From: Reclinomonas americana ATCC 50394
Lineage: Eukaryota > Jakobida > Jakobea > Jakobida
Assembly (NCBI GenBank): GCA_048213135.1
Contig: PS015714.1
Coordinates: 13,746-37,408, forward strand
Direction of reading: 5' to 3'
Length of the DNA: 23,663 nucleotides
Shown: positions 21,301 through 23,663 of the stretch, piece by piece
How positions within the stretch are numbered: the first letter of the stretch is position 1
Layout of the letters: every line of letters starts with the position of its first letter
Notes under the pieces: model-generated
Database searches by the model: none
The model's input: the letters and a program-made list of their open reading frames with translations, nothing else
Told to the model about the DNA's origin: nothing
Position numbers and translations under genes: made by a program

Positions 21301-23094
21301 CGTCCGTGTCGTCGCTCGGCAGCTCCGGTGTCTACGCAGCGCCCGCGGGCTTGTCGATGACAGCGCCGGCAGCGACGCTGCTGCAAGTGCCAATGTCCGG
21401 CGGCGGCGGCGGTGCGGGGGGTCGACTCTCGTTCTCGCCACGCACACCCGAGCAGGAGTCGCTGCCGGTGGTGCGAGGTGGTGTGCGAGCGAGTTACGGA
21501 TCCTCCGAGGCTCTCGATCAGATGCCACTCGACCCGCTGTCGCCTCCGTCGTCGGCGGTGCGGCGGTTGGCGAGGACGTCGGCGGCGGCGGCGGCCACGG
21601 CGGCGGCCACGGCCACGGCCAAGGCGTCGATGGAGAGGCGGGTGCAGCAAGGTGAGCAGGGGAAGAGGTAAAAGGGGAAGGGAGGAAGGGAAAAAGAGGA
21701 GAGGAAGGAAGAGGGTTGGGATGTGGTTGACGAATAATGTGTGCAGTAGGTGGAGACAAGAGAATAGTGAGTGGGGAGGGAGACGCGAGATTTGCATGTG
21801 TAAGCTGTTGCGAGTTTTGAAGTAATAGCGAAAGATTGGAGAGATGGAGGATGATACTGGAAGTGCGAATGGGCTGGAGAAGACAGCGTTTGTGCGTGAG
21901 GAAGAGGCAGTGAGATGACAACAACGGTACGAGTGAAGTGGCAAGCAGTGACAGTGGGTACCTATTGAGGAGTGAGTTTGGTTGAGAGAGTTGTACTTGT
22001 ATTGAGCGGTTTGTGTGTAATGTTGAGCAGTGGTGGATGATAATTTTCACTAGTTGACGAGGTAGAGGAGGATTAAGGAAGATCAAAGAGTCAGAGAGAG
22101 TGAANNNNNNNNNNNNNNNNNNNNNNNNNNNNNNNNNNNNNNNNNNNNNNNNNNNNNNNNNNNNNNNNNNNNNNNNNNNNNNNNNNNNNNNNNNNNNNNN
22201 NNNNNNNNNNNNNNNNNNNNNNNNNNCAGTAGCTGATGTGGTGGAGGATGTAGGCTGATCGCAGAGTTGGAAAGAGTGAGTTGTGGTGAGGAGGTGTGTG
22301 GAATGTTGAGCAGTGGTGGATGACTTCAGTAGCTGATGTGGTGGAGGATGTAGGCTGATCGCAGAGTCGGAAAGAGTGAGTTGTGGTGAAGGGAAGTTGT
22401 CTGCAGTGATGACAGTGATGGTGGAGAAGTCGTTGACACACGAGATATCGTAGCTTTGGTGGTGTTAAGAGAATGGAGAAGAGGGTGAGATGTCAGATTG
22501 ACTGAGTTGTCTTTGCGGAGGAATATGGTGGAGAGTGTGTTGCGTGCGGTGGATGAGGTCAAGGGTTGCGAGCGCAGATTGCCTGAGTTGTCGATGCAGA
22601 GGAAATGATGGTTGGGTGAGGTCAAGGGTGGAAGAGATCACAGATTGGCCGAGTTGTCTGTGCAGAGAGAGCGTGTTGGATGTGGCGAATCAGAACGCAG
22701 ACTGTTTGTGTAAAAAGAATGAGACGACAGGCGCGGATGACATCGCATCTTATTTTTGAAGATTGCTGCGCCTCATCGTTCTTCTTCTCATCTTTGCCCC
22801 TTCTGCATAGCCACGTCATCCGTTGCGGCCTACCGCAGCATCAGTGCTTCCGTCGTCCACCGCACGGAGCACCACCACCAGCACCAATTTGTCACTCAGG
22901 AACGACATCATCATCACCACCATCAAGAGCAGCAGCAACAGCATCACGCACGCGATGTACCACCACCACTTCGGCCATATCCATTCATTCCCATGATTCC
23001 AGCCGACAATGTGCCTGAACGGCAACATCAGCAGCAGCACCAGCAGCTGCAGCAGCAGCGCGCACCGTCGAGCGACCCGTACTATCGACGATAA
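3332..23094 (+). CDS. Giant coiled-coil PACT-domain (pericentrin/AKAP450-like) protein, about 52 exons
   Basis: Proposed microtubule-organising-centre scaffold of about 3,559 residues. Exons were joined by splice signals plus phase: 3332-3385, 4559-4858, 5664-5909, 5988-6581, 6643-6828, 7104-7884, 7983-8248, 8306-8479, 8841-10414, 10928-10969, 11042-11101, 11164-11247, 11320-12013, 12085-12183, 12246-12287, 12361-12393, 12459-12557, 12613-12951, 13024-13158, 13253-13358, 13420-13445, 13597-13699, 13761-13789, 13852-13912, 13975-13995, 14056-14091, 14149-14204, 14264-14420, 14484-14630, 15321-15417, 15487-15856, 15920-16077, 16152-16560, 16628-16771, 16830-16921, 16980-17139, 17513-17608, 17671-17829, 18326-18435, 18503-18576, 18641-18726, 18790-18863, 18924-19031, 19465-19729, 19800-20068, 20145-20334, 20399-20449, 20517-20654, 20715-20844, 20920-20948, 21009-21651, 22811-23094. 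Every junction keeps frame and the total is 10,680 nt. Heptad-rich rods fill most of the protein, with a PACT-like segment near the C terminus. Known PACT proteins (pericentrin, AKAP450, yeast Pcp1) anchor at centrosomes or spindle poles. The family call rests on the last 5% of the chain. Individual micro-exons and the start codon are less certain than the gene as a whole. Confidence 0.75.
3386..4558 (+). other. Giant gene, intron 1, with a three-copy degenerate repeat
   Basis: This 1,173-nt intron is dominated by CT dinucleotide tracts (about 3541-3900, 3975-3995 and 4035-4085) and a CCCTTCC-rich stretch before the CACAG acceptor at 4558. It contains three diverged copies of a non-microsatellite block listed separately. 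Several frames run through it, but they read as Leu-Ser or Ser-Pro low complexity and are not credible protein. Confidence 0.55.
3481..4226. repeat. Degenerate repeat family inside intron 1
   Basis: A block of the form CTGCTC-N2-TAGGGG-N-AGTG, then GCG-N-GAAAGG, then GTTGAGGC begins at 3481, 3916 and 4181. Each copy is preceded by TTGC/TGCT-rich sequence, and the first two are followed by a CT tract and a CTCTTCCCTC element. Spacing is about 435 and 265 bases. The copies differ by many substitutions. Confidence 0.6.
4559..5909 (+). CDS. Giant gene, exons 2-3: N-terminal non-coiled region
   Basis: Exon 2 (4559-4858) starts in phase 0 with YLRFKKTREAASS, passes through a Ser/Thr-rich linker (SSSSSTTTITTTTTT) and an alanine-rich stretch, then a more ordered segment (SMDYLEGPSVRELFASP) leading into helix. 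Exon 3 (5664-5909) encodes SSALSPSLLESLRNAVN and a helical region containing HIDELWQSYNRGDESAHREL. These two exons lack the monotonous heptads of the rest and probably form the only globular or partner-binding N-terminal part. I do not recognise a named domain; a gamma-tubulin-complex binding motif was looked for and not seen. Both exons end at GTTGCG donors (4859 and 5910). Confidence 0.7.
4859..5663 (+). repeat. Giant gene, intron 2: CCCTTCCCCTCAT-type tandem repeat
   Basis: The 805-nt intron is filled from about 5120 to 5655 by an imperfect array of CCCTTCC-N0-4-CTCAT units of about 12-14 nt. Purines are almost absent from the + strand. The acceptor is TAG at 5661-5663. Open frames through it translate as Pro/Ser/Phe repeats and are not genes. 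Confidence 0.8.
5988..8479 (+). CDS. Giant gene, exons 4-8: first coiled-coil rod
   Basis: Exons 5988-6581, 6643-6828, 7104-7884, 7983-8248 and 8306-8479 encode about 667 residues of near-continuous heptad repeat, rich in Leu, Glu, Ala, Gln and Arg (for example STLETEKRERDFRIGQLEEE at the start). A small break in exons 5-6 (YQECELCKAQ and LRIGGWEMTADE) contains the few Cys, Gly and Trp residues. Donors are standard GTGAGA/GTGAGT/GTGACT/GTACGT, each preceded by G. The intron after 7884 is phase 1 and rebuilds an Ala codon across the junction, which confirms the join. The antisense strand of this block is also open, as expected for GC-rich coiled-coil coding sequence. Confidence 0.85.
6829..7103 (+). 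repeat. Giant gene, intron 5: C/T-rich intron
   Basis: A 275-nt intron with a GTGAGT donor and GGCAG acceptor. From 6940 to 7095 it is almost pure CCCTTCC/CCCCTTC sequence on the + strand. Confidence 0.75.
8480..8840 (+). repeat. Giant gene, intron 8: 33-bp tandem repeat plus 12-bp repeat
   Basis: The 361-nt intron has a GTACGT donor and TTAG acceptor. A 33-bp unit containing TGTTCCATTCCCCTGTTCC begins at 8588, 8621, 8654 and 8687, four copies that look essentially identical. It is followed by about four GTTCCTTCCCCC units of 12 nt. A frame stays open through the array because 33 and 12 are multiples of three, but the product is Pro/Ser/Phe repeat. Confidence 0.85.
8841..10414 (+). CDS. Giant gene, exon 9: long second coiled-coil rod
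   Basis: This is the longest exon, 1,574 nt. It starts TTVEELVREHEEELHLREQD and is continuous heptads for about 375 residues, including an internal 56-residue duplication. It then has a less regular section (LSRPSSPVEAGGSVGEDAVR followed by LCVASAFTRALVTELDESEA) with one Ser-Pro site, and returns to coil before the GTATGG donor at 10415, phase 2. The frame remains open through the next two introns because both have lengths divisible by three and contain no stop. Confidence 0.9.
9425..9754 (+). repeat. 168-bp in-frame tandem duplication inside exon 9
   Basis: Positions 9425-9586 and 9593-9754 match at 161 of 162 bases. The one difference (C at 9576, T at 9744) is a synonymous CTG/TTG leucine change. 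The period is 168 bp, or 56 residues, exactly eight heptads, so coiled-coil register is preserved. Each unit contains EEQRTRAVEAETQLTKTRER and ends near RVRLQQT. Confidence 0.97.
10415..10927 (+). other. Giant gene, intron 9: CT-rich, stop-free, multiple of three
   Basis: A 513-nt intron that is CT-rich, with CTCTGTCGCC and CTCTCT runs at 10600-10700. It has no stop in the frame of exon 9, so unspliced RNA would still be translatable. The Leu/Ser/Phe-rich translation is unlike the coil on either side, and the phase-2 donor and acceptor join rebuilds an Arg codon before QLSERIAVLE. I therefore call it intron. Confidence 0.75.
10928..12013 (+). CDS. Giant gene, exons 10-13
   Basis: Short exons 10928-10969, 11042-11101 and 11164-11247 are all flanked by phase-2 introns and precede the longer 11320-12013. 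The peptides are RQLSERIAVLESQP, then QPTPEAAPTNATEHITREST (non-coiled), then LWNENQRLLQRLDDSHAAVR, then a long coil beginning TEESYQHLQRELDEQ. That coil includes a poly-Gln run (QQQQQ) and a break at VPPSPSAGDK. The donor at 10970 is GTTGCA. The end of exon 13 is placed at 12013 (GTCGGT donor); GTGGAA at 12032 is a phase-compatible alternative that would add six residues, five of them glycine. Confidence 0.75.
12085..13158 (+). CDS. Giant gene, exons 14-19, small-exon cluster
   Basis: Exons 12085-12183, 12246-12287 (42 nt), 12361-12393 (33 nt), 12459-12557, 12613-12951 and 13024-13158, all phase 0 at both ends. Translation is continuous coil: IGNEDVEHALFEEV, SLDQLTMRLTDEEQ, ASELFRAALEK, NDASETIRLLKEAREADREL, EGMEVGREIADLRSEL and KLEERNAEVRKLNKLVKLRD. 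In exon 18, 12787-12846 may be a further 60-nt intron: GTGCGG to GCAG, stop-free, phase 0. Removing it would join RLAA to ERDEAVQ and improve the heptads. Donors at 12558 (GTTCTT) and 12952 (GTTCGT) are non-standard at position +3. Confidence 0.7.
13253..14204 (+). CDS. Giant gene, exons 20-27: micro-exon cluster
   Basis: Exon sizes are 106, 26, 103, 29, 61, 21, 36 and 56 nt. Phases 1 and 0 alternate but always match across junctions. Exon 21 gives (E)RIQSLGEE, exon 23 (R)HRHALEQVE, exon 25 (A)MIPSLR and exon 26 (V)DKPGEDASSES. The coil weakens from exon 24 onward, so this stretch is probably a flexible hinge. The interval 13446-13596 is 151 nt, twice a normal short intron here. It may hide a 15-nt exon (13511-13525, GSVKA) between introns of 65 and 71 nt; this also keeps frame. 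The acceptor of exon 27 is a tandem CAGCAG (14146-14151) that could give one residue more or less. Confidence 0.6.
14264..14630 (+). CDS. Giant gene, exons 28-29
   Basis: Exon 28 (14264-14420) encodes coil starting MSALQTAMESERQDRLNEL and ends in phase 1 at a GTTCGT donor (14421). Exon 29 (14484-14630) continues with (E)RSEALNQARHAHDELQRA and ends with GTGAGT at 14631. Of the donors considered, the phase-1 GTTCGT is the one that keeps the coil in frame; the phase-0 GTTGGT four bases upstream leads to a stop. Confidence 0.8.
14631..15320 (+). repeat. Giant gene, intron 29: GGGGAAG-rich then CT-rich
   Basis: The 690-nt intron starts GTGAGT and is strongly purine-rich on the + strand to about 15000. 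It includes several ATGCAGGGGAAGG-type units between 14645 and 14760. It then becomes mixed and ends with CT runs at 15165-15185 and a GCGCAG acceptor. No protein-like exon was recognised inside it. Confidence 0.7.
15321..16560 (+). CDS. Giant gene, exons 30-33: coil with central Ser-Pro-rich linkers
   Basis: Exons 15321-15417, 15487-15856, 15920-16077 and 16152-16560. Exon 30 encodes (E)KSHLAKQVHQAALAQRQ, and exon 31 begins with coil LAAAADDARKAATSRTRD. Three low-complexity linkers interrupt the coil: FSPISPMSPVSSSSS in exon 31, SSPPMRRSPLATARS in exon 32, and GRSPVATGSPGMSNKEQ through TMGSPTQAAR in exon 33. Together they carry ten Ser-Pro sites, possible targets of proline-directed kinases (inference). 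The phase-2 GTTGCG donor at 16078 is the site that best joins exon 32 to PFEDLERQAQ in exon 33; a phase-0 alternative would need the poor acceptor GAG. Confidence 0.85.
16628..17829 (+). CDS. Giant gene, exons 34-38: coiled-coil rod
   Basis: Exons 16628-16771, 16830-16921, 16980-17139, 17513-17608 and 17671-17829. Peptides start HERTHNALERYQSAENKSNS, TISRFENREMRMSQHTRDLE, RAHDRQDADATSSDRLLIEE, AALTAQCELAAHERHHVENH and GKAVDAELVQRLRSENESLR. All joins keep phase. Exon 36 appears to end at a GC donor (AAG then GCGAGT at 17140); no GT nearby gives the phase 0 needed for exon 37. Exon 38 leaves the coil at LRKGATLPAAGQSQ. Confidence 0.8.
17140..17512 (+). other. Giant gene, intron 36: probable GC-AG intron, purine-rich start
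   Basis: The 373-nt intron starts GCGAGT. Positions 17150-17260 are GGGGAAGG/GAGAAAGG-rich on the + strand. The acceptor is TTGCAG at 17512. No further exon was recognised. Confidence 0.65.
17830..18325 (+). other. Giant gene, intron 38
   Basis: The 496-nt intron has a GTGCGT donor, a GGGAAGGGAAG/GAAA purine tract at 17845-17890, a T-rich middle, and a CT-rich end before CGCAG at 18325. No exon was recognised inside. Confidence 0.65.
18326..19031 (+). CDS. Giant gene, exons 39-43
   Basis: Exons 18326-18435, 18503-18576, 18641-18726, 18790-18863 and 18924-19031. Exon 39 (TEEILGGEAIRPLRDPLSIS) is not coiled; exons 40-41 return to coil ((E)AQAAAEWKQRASDLEGR and (E)KDKVLADMERMQGELREA). Exons 42-43 (QSTSMRHYRAEVDSRVLLHV and VYESLRGRLLISLPTLPEVS) are non-coiled and may be a small ordered module. 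Donors at 18436 and 18864 are phase-2 GTTGCG; the donor at 18577 is GTTCGT. Introns 41 (63 nt) and 42 (60 nt) are stop-free multiples of three, so exons 41-43 also lie in one open frame and those two introns are the least certain. Confidence 0.7.
19032..19464 (+). other. Giant gene, intron 43
   Basis: The 433-nt intron has a GTGAGT donor followed by a GGGGAAGAGG-type purine tract at 19045-19135. The rest is mixed sequence, with a CT-rich end and a CGCAG acceptor at 19464. No exon was recognised inside. Confidence 0.65.
19465..20948 (+). CDS. Giant gene, exons 44-50: last coiled-coil rod before PACT
   Basis: Exons 19465-19729, 19800-20068, 20145-20334, 20399-20449, 20517-20654, 20715-20844 and 20920-20948. 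Coil sequences include NCSNLERELLRSNQRQMELE, SRTTAKLESAERERANMDST, ALSKESEDAHAKLSERANAL, NEFVALRERAQRSRQLE and SELSSQRGRGEQTQLQNESL. Exon 49 (TYREVTTRVTRTESWMSEVT) and the 29-nt exon 50 (KECRMENRK) lead into the PACT segment. The donors at 20450 and 20845 are GTTGCG, in phases 0 and 1. The frame requires the second of two acceptors before exon 47 (20398, not 20385). Confidence 0.85.
21009..21290 (+). other. PACT-like centrosome-targeting domain
   Basis: About 94 residues, immediately after the last coil, match the layout I know for pericentrin/AKAP450 PACT domains. There is a basic helix LRRMRRLLVAQKAYLSARL, where known proteins have an equivalent with a QK-x-YL core. An acidic/hydrophobic helix follows (EEKEVFQLLRNMG), then a basic spacer, then the signature helix MARFRAAGLAVLF, continuing VLRRFGRHRELAW. 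Known members have T-RFR, then alternating hydrophobics and arginines, and end at a conserved Trp. In known proteins this last helix binds calmodulin and docks to the centrosome or spindle pole. The match was judged by eye from motif order and spacing, not by a search. Confidence 0.75.
21009..21651 (+). CDS. Giant gene, exon 51: PACT domain plus disordered extension
   Basis: Exon 51 holds the PACT-like domain and then about 120 residues of Ser/Gly/Ala-rich sequence with further proline-directed sites (TMTPMGRR, LSPMAR, FSPRTPEQE and DPLSPPSS) and an Ala/Thr run. The exon can end at a phase-1 GTGAGC donor (21652) joining exon 52, or run on to a stop at 21669-21671. I prefer splicing because the only protein-like downstream frame has the matching phase and rebuilds an Ala codon. 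If it is not spliced, the protein ends GEQGKR. Confidence 0.8.
22105..22226. other. Assembly gap (122 N)
   Basis: A run of undetermined bases. The sequence just after it is a 100-bp tandem repeat and part of that unit also occurs before it, so the gap probably reflects a collapsed or unassembled repeat array whose true length is unknown. Confidence 0.98.
22227..22389. repeat. 100-bp tandem repeat adjoining the gap
   Basis: The unit beginning CAGTAGCTGATGTGGTGG starts at 22227 and again at 22327, exactly 100 bp apart. The 63 bases of the second copy match the first with one change. A 20-base piece of the unit (TGTTGAGCAGTGGTGGATGA) at 22304 also occurs before the gap at 22021, so the array likely spans the gap. 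Confidence 0.9.
22494..22672. repeat. Second degenerate repeat in intron 51
   Basis: Three copies of the form CAGATTG-N-C-N-GAGTTGTC-N2-TGCAGAGG begin at 22494, 22575 and 22641. GAGGTCAAGGG also recurs just upstream of the last two. Spacing is 81 and 66 bases. Confidence 0.65.
22811..23094 (+). CDS. Giant gene, terminal exon 52: His/Gln-rich tail
   Basis: Read in phase from a CATAG acceptor, this exon encodes ATSSVAAYRSISASVVHRTE and then a histidine- and glutamine-rich tail (EHHHQHQF, ERHHHHHHQEQQQQHH, QHQQQHQQLQQQ) separated by a proline segment (PPPLRPYPFIPMIPADNVPE). It ends DPYYRR at a TAA. An ATG at 22756 opens the same frame and could instead start a separate 112-residue protein. I prefer the exon reading because the bases before 22811 look like a pyrimidine tract plus acceptor and the phase fits exon 51. 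Confidence 0.6.
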
Positions 23095-23357
23095 TGTGTG
23101 TGTGGCCAGCTCGCGCTGTGTGCCTCTCTTTCTCTGTCTCTCTCTCTCAAATGTTTTAAACCACGAATTATTTGCCGGCCGATTAAAAAAAAAGAAGCGC
23201 TTGTACAGTCCCTATTGAGTGGCGTCCAGGGGTGCAGCATGTTGTTGGCTGTCCTCGCTGGAGAGGTCCTCGTGGCCGGCGAGGAAGTGTTGCACGAACT
23301 TGCGCACCACGTCTTGTTGGCGGGTTGGGGCACTAAAATGGCAAAGGGAGTGAGTGG
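23095..23357 (+). other. 3' flank and probable 3' UTR of the giant gene
   Basis: After the TAA come a CT tract, AT-richer sequence and a run of nine A at 23185-23193. I saw no canonical AATAAA, so the cleavage site is undetermined. No further gene is visible. Confidence 0.5.
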
Positions 23358-23456
23358 TGAGGGGGAGGGGAAGGGAGGGGAGGGGAGGGGAGGGGAAGGG
23401 AGGGGAAGGGAGGGGAAGGGAGGGGAAGGGAATGGAAGGGAAGGGAAGGAGGGACA
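23358..23456 (+). repeat. GGGGA / GGGAAG tandem repeat
   Basis: About 100 bases of GGGGA and GGGAAGG units, nearly pure purine on the + strand and with many G runs of three to four. It is the reverse complement in type of the CCCTTCC tracts in introns 2, 5 and 8. Confidence 0.9.
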
Positions 23457-23483
23457 GATTGAGAAGTGTGTGCGTGTGACAGT

Positions 23484-23484
<1 letters not shown>

Positions 23485-23535
<51 letters not shown>
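23485..23535 (+). repeat. GA microsatellite
   Basis: About 25 uninterrupted GA units, followed by further GA-rich sequence to about 23585. Open frames across it (Arg-Glu repeats) are not genes. Confidence 0.95.
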
Positions 23536-23536
<1 letters not shown>

Positions 23537-23663
23537 GTAGAGGAGGAGGACGGAGAGAGAAGAAGAGAGAGAGAGAGAGAGAGAGACGAAGAACGAACGA
23601 ACGTAAGTACGTAGTAGTAGTACGAAACGTAAAAGTAAGTTAGGTTAGGTGGTAGGAAGAAGA

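Larger units (their letters stand above)
21652..22810 (+). other. Giant gene, intron 51, with tandem repeats and an assembly gap
   Basis: The proposed 1,159-position intron starts GTGAGC and ends CATAG. It is purine-rich at its start (GGGGAAGGGAGG, 21659-21720), includes the N run at 22105-22226, and holds two repeat families listed separately. Because bases are missing, a hidden exon cannot be excluded. Confidence 0.55.

Noticed and set aside
20892-21944. Minus-strand open frame of 350 codons
   Set aside because: It is antisense to exon 51 and the start of intron 51. Its Arg/His/Leu low-complexity composition is expected from the complement.
23098-23643. Open frame of 181 codons ending in Arg-Glu repeats
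   Set aside because: It is a translation of GGGGA and GA repeats downstream of the last exon.
23638-23652. Telomere-like TTAGGTTAGG at the right edge
   Set aside because: Only two imperfect units within mixed repeat sequence, so not evidence of a telomere.
1-23663. tRNA, rRNA, CRISPR array, transposase or bacterial operon signals
   Set aside because: None were recognisable by eye. The repeats seen are microsatellites or minisatellites, and no mobile-element protein motifs appear in any frame.

Overview
This is a window of nuclear DNA from a eukaryote. It shows GT-AG introns mostly 55-76 nt long, GC-rich third codon positions, long CT- or GA-rich microsatellites and an assembly gap. All convincing coding sequence is on the + strand. 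I cannot name the species. A pericentrin-type C-terminal domain suggests an organism with centrosomes, basal bodies or spindle pole bodies. The intron density and compact gene spacing fit a protist-grade eukaryote (inference).

Layout. 1-1051 is a 5' flank rich in microsatellites. 1052-2581 is an intronless gene for a secreted, cysteine-rich protein of 509 residues that I do not recognise. 2582-3331 is intergenic and holds a degenerate repeat. 3332-23094 is, in my reconstruction, one giant gene. I joined 52 exons by matching intron phase at every junction. The summed coding length is 10,680 nt, an exact multiple of three, giving about 3,559 residues; a possible extra 15-nt exon would add five. 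The product is almost entirely coiled coil. Near its end is a segment that I read as a PACT domain (pericentrin/AKAP450 centrosomal targeting), followed by a His/Gln-rich tail. 23095-23663 is 3' flank with G-rich and GA repeats. An N run of 122 positions lies inside the last intron.

The two genes have no evident functional link. The giant gene probably encodes a microtubule-organising-centre scaffold: long rods, a central linker dense in Ser-Pro sites, and a C-terminal anchor with a calmodulin-binding look.

The most unusual signal is in the splice sites. About ten of the 51 introns begin GTTGC (nine are GTTGCG), and none of those ten has G as the last exon base. By contrast 37 of the other 41 donors do. 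Several of these junctions look forced by reading frame. This looks like a second class of 5' splice site. Other notable points are a near-perfect 168-bp in-frame duplication equal to eight heptads, a cluster of micro-exons of 21-36 nt, several stop-free introns whose length is a multiple of three, one probable GC-AG intron, and complementary CCCCTTC-type and GGGGAAG-type tracts placed near acceptors and donors respectively.
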